DNA of 64,000 nucleotides from Drosophila pseudoobscura. Taxonomy: Eukaryota > Arthropoda > Insecta > Diptera > Drosophilidae. Each line of letters opens with the position of its first letter. Position 1 is the first letter of the stretch. The stretch covers positions 22,835,501 to 22,899,500 of the forward strand of contig NC_046680.1 in NCBI RefSeq assembly GCF_009870125.1. Reading direction: 5' to 3'. A model generated the notes under the pieces. That model worked only from the letters and a program-made list of their open reading frames with translations, was not told the DNA's origin and made no database searches. Below are positions 60,928 through 64,000 of this stretch, one piece after another. The translations under genes and the position numbers were made by a program.

Positions 60928-63900
60928 CTGCAATCACACAATCACAAGAGGCACACACACACGCACAGACACAGAGGATGTGCGTGCGAGAGGCAGGCTT
61001 TAGCATCATCGGCGGAAAGTTAATTGAAAAATTCTATAAATAATTCCTCATTATATCCTCATACAGGGGGGGACAACGAGGTACAGTACGAAAGTCTCTA
61101 TTGATCCTTTGAGACCAGGCCAGGCCAGGAACGGTGGCGTGGCTTGGCAGGTAATTAAATTGTAATTCCCTTCCACTTCCAAAAGTCCCCACAAATATCC
61201 GGCCTCAACACAGAAACGCGTCTGCGCCCGCCATGCTCCAGCTCCTGGTCCTGCTCCTGCTCCTGGCACTTCTGCCATCGCCATTCCATCGCGCCAGCCG
61301 TTCGTGTGGCACCTGCCCCGTGTGCGTCCTTGAGCATAGCTAACTCACAAATAAAATGCAATTACCATAAAGGCAAAAGGCAATAGGCGCCCTGCCCCCT
61401 CCCAGGCAAACGGCATGGCATCCGGAAATGCCATCGGACAAGGACAATACCACAACAGGCCAACACAGGGTCTTGCACGAGTAAGTATTCTTCACAAAAC
61501 AACATCAAATATAGGGTAGGGATGGGGCGTGGCAGCAGCAGCAGCCTTGCAAAAGATTGTTGCATACTTCGGGAAAAGTTGTTCTATATAGGGGAGATGG
61601 TGCTGGTTGGTGGTGGGGCATGGCATGCACATTGAAAGGGCAAAAGTGGAATTCAAAAGGGAGAAATGTAATCAATGTCGTACCTGAATTGTCGCAATAG
61701 TAATGTTTGTTAAAGCTAAGTGGACCCTGGGCCCTGCCACATCGCCATCATCGTGTTTTACTTACCTGTTGCAATGTAAATATTCGTCTACGGGCCCCTC
61801 TCGCTCTTTTAGATAGTTATTCACAGATACATATTACAGTATATGTATCTCAGAGCGGATTGGTCATATATTGGTCCATATCCGATGCTAAATATTATAC
61901 CATTACGAGAGTAGCATTACTGCAATCCCAAATTGAGCAAAGTAGGAATAAAGTACGAGTATTTACACCGAAATGGTATTTACACCAAAAATGAAGTGCC
62001 TCAAAAGTGTACACTGTACAGCATGCCAATAAAGTTAAGTTTGAAAAGGGGTGGGTGGTGTCCGGATTAGGCCAAAAATTGTGCTGTGTATAGTATTTGT
62101 GTAGGTGCCCAAAAAAAAGGAAAAGGGAAATTTGTATTAATATGTGCCACGCATAAATTTGAGAGCAAAAAGTTAGTTGGAGAAGGAGAGAGATGGAGAG
62201 ATGGAGAGGTGGAGAGATGGAAAGTTGGAGAGGCAATAAATTGAATTTTATTTAGAATCCGTTCAGAGTGTGGAAATTATTGGTACGAGTAAGCGCGTAT
62301 TTCGCTTGGATATCCACCAACAAAACTAACTTTTTTCTCTGCTTTTCACAAGCCGAACGCTGGCTGCCTCCGTATAGTGTTTCGCTGGGGCGTCACTTTC
62401 ACTTTCACCACCCCAAAAGCGTGCTCGTACGAGTATGTGTGGGTGTGTGTGTGTGTTGTGTGGGTGTACAAATGTGTGGCAACAAAGGCAACAAAAGCAA
62501 CACCACTTCGTGCTACGCTCTAGCGTTCTATCTATCACTCTATCTTTCACTCTATCCCTCTGCCACTTTCACACAGAAATCAAATGTTTCGATGCTGACG
62601 CTGATGCTAATGCTAATGCTGATATTCCAGTTGCAGTGGTCGCTATTTAATTCAATGATCAAATTTTTCTCTATCTATGGCACATTCCAACATACACACA
62701 CCCACTCGTTCACACACAGAGAGGACACACAGGAGAGCGACGGCAAAAAGCTTCTCGTTTGGCGGAAGCGAGTTTTGTTGTGAAATGAACCGTTTCGCAC
62801 GAGGCACAGGAGCGTTCTGACTCGAATCCCTGCCTCAAATATTGTGTCTACATCGAAATCGACATCGAATCCATACACAGAGCATAGGGATGCCTCTGCG
62901 CATGTCCTCGACCAATCGATATGTGTCCTCCGGGTGTGTGGGTGCTGTCGCCTAGCCTGGCCAGGCAACAGTTTGTCCGTTGTGGAGTGGGAGGCCCTGG
63001 GGAGGCCCGGACAACGTGGCCACGACCGTCGTCGTCGTCGTCCGACCAGACCACTTGTTTGCTTCATTCTCGGGGCACGCGTCTCGTGTTGTGTTTATTT
63101 CTCCATGGCGCAGGTGCCGTGTGAGTGGCAAACGTAAACAATGTGCCTCCCCGGCTCGATAGAGATGACACGACGTTCGAAGAAAAGGGACATACCACTC
63201 GACATGCGCCCCACGGTGCCGTAACTGTGGCGCCTCTCGCCACTAAGGTGCGTCCCAGAGTCCAGTTTCAGAGCTAAAAAACCCAATTGAAATGCGGTGG
63301 CAACCCCTGCTCATCGGAACATCAGCAGACCACTTGAGGAGGCAAGGAAAGGGACCCGGCCACCGATGCAGCCACAGTGGGACGCGAGGATACAGTTTGG
63401 GATTATTAATTTTTTGCTTTTTTTGTTAGTGTTGATAGTATGATGATTCTTAGGATTGATACTGTTAGATAATAAGATAATGATTGATGTTTATGGGTAT
63501 ACATATATGAAGAATACCTACCTATATCGTACAAATGGCTGATGATGGATCTTCAAACGTTTTACTATCTTAAACTCACAAAAAGGTAGATATCGTTAAT
63601 TTCTTTATATTCTCAGATGTTTTTCTTCCACCGTGATCAGGAGAGATTGCCAACATCCGCTTTGACTGTCGCTGTTTCTGCCTCTGGTTCGCCGTTCCCC
63701 TTTTGATCTTGCCATGCCCCTTTCCCTTCCCATACCCGTTCCCCGCTCCGGACGACTGCCCTGTCACAGAGCCATGCCATTAATTACTTTCGCAGCTTCC
63801 CTTTCCCTACATCAACAACCACAACCGAAGGAGAAACTGTCGCACTGTCTGACTGCTGCTAAAAATAGTTCTCCCCTTCAACAGAACCAGAACCACAACC

Positions 63901-64000
63901 AGACATCCATAGATCTTCTGGCTGATCGGTTGAGAACTCCACGCTGCAGGTAGTTCGGTGTTCTGTCCTGACGCCGCCATCCCGCTGTGACCCATTGAGA
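60928..64000 (-). other. BTB gene upstream intron or 5' region
   Basis: The acceptor at 60928 implies a noncoding first exon further up, perhaps inside this stretch, but I cannot place its donor with confidence. The region has GAGATGG repeats (62190-62232) and TG or CA tracts (62430-62465, 62690-62720). Open frames are short and without family resemblance. Confidence 0.55.
62186..62232. repeat. GGAGAGAT-type purine repeat
   Basis: Tandem GGAGAGAT units with single-base variants. Polypurine tracts of this kind also form GAGA-factor sites, but spacing here looks like simple repeat growth. Confidence 0.7.

Overview
This window is nuclear DNA from a Drosophila fly. The genes are split by short introns with GT..AG ends, promoters carry TATA plus initiator (Inr) motifs, and the predicted proteins closely match what I recall of D. 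melanogaster proteins (Pgant9, Idgf6, Amyrel). These genes, as I remember them, lie around polytene 53D to 54A on arm 2R, so the window is probably Muller element C. The divergence and the intron in Amyrel fit a Sophophora species outside the melanogaster subgroup, possibly the obscura group. That species guess is inference.

Layout. Positions 1-27,600 hold the 3' part of Pgant9 on the + strand: eight supported exons, a 17.4 kb intron with Idgf6 nested inside it on the opposite strand, a pair of mutually exclusive lectin-domain exons, and a long 3' UTR interrupted by a MITE-like element. Positions 27,900-30,060 hold a large imperfect palindrome: two diverged tail-to-tail copies of an unrecognised spliced sequence around a core of short repeats. 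Positions 30,200-33,940 hold three compact minus-strand genes: a chymotrypsin-like serine protease, a CFAP161 homologue and a secreted TIL-domain inhibitor. Positions 35,000-47,700 hold an SLC17 transporter, probably dmGlut, with at least two coding first exons. A pickpocket (DEG/ENaC) channel follows at 48.1-50.0 kb and Amyrel at 50.5-52.1 kb. From 60,918 down to 54,300 on the minus strand is a BTB-BACK gene with a very long serine-rich tail, probably gprs.

The genes are not an operon or a pathway. They are independent eukaryotic genes whose grouping reflects conserved synteny. Several fit gut or secretory work (Amyrel, the protease, the mucin-type glycosyltransferase, possibly the SLC17 transporter), and GATAAG motifs sit near the two digestive genes.

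Most interesting points: (1) the BTB gene has one in-frame TAA followed at once by 995 further open codons in the same frame, a strong stop-codon readthrough candidate. (2) The palindrome at 27.9-30.1 kb could make long double-stranded or hairpin RNA. (3) The paired Pgant9 exons swap a basic loop for an acidic one. (4) The transporter switches its N-terminus by promoter choice, and a third upstream exon is out of phase.
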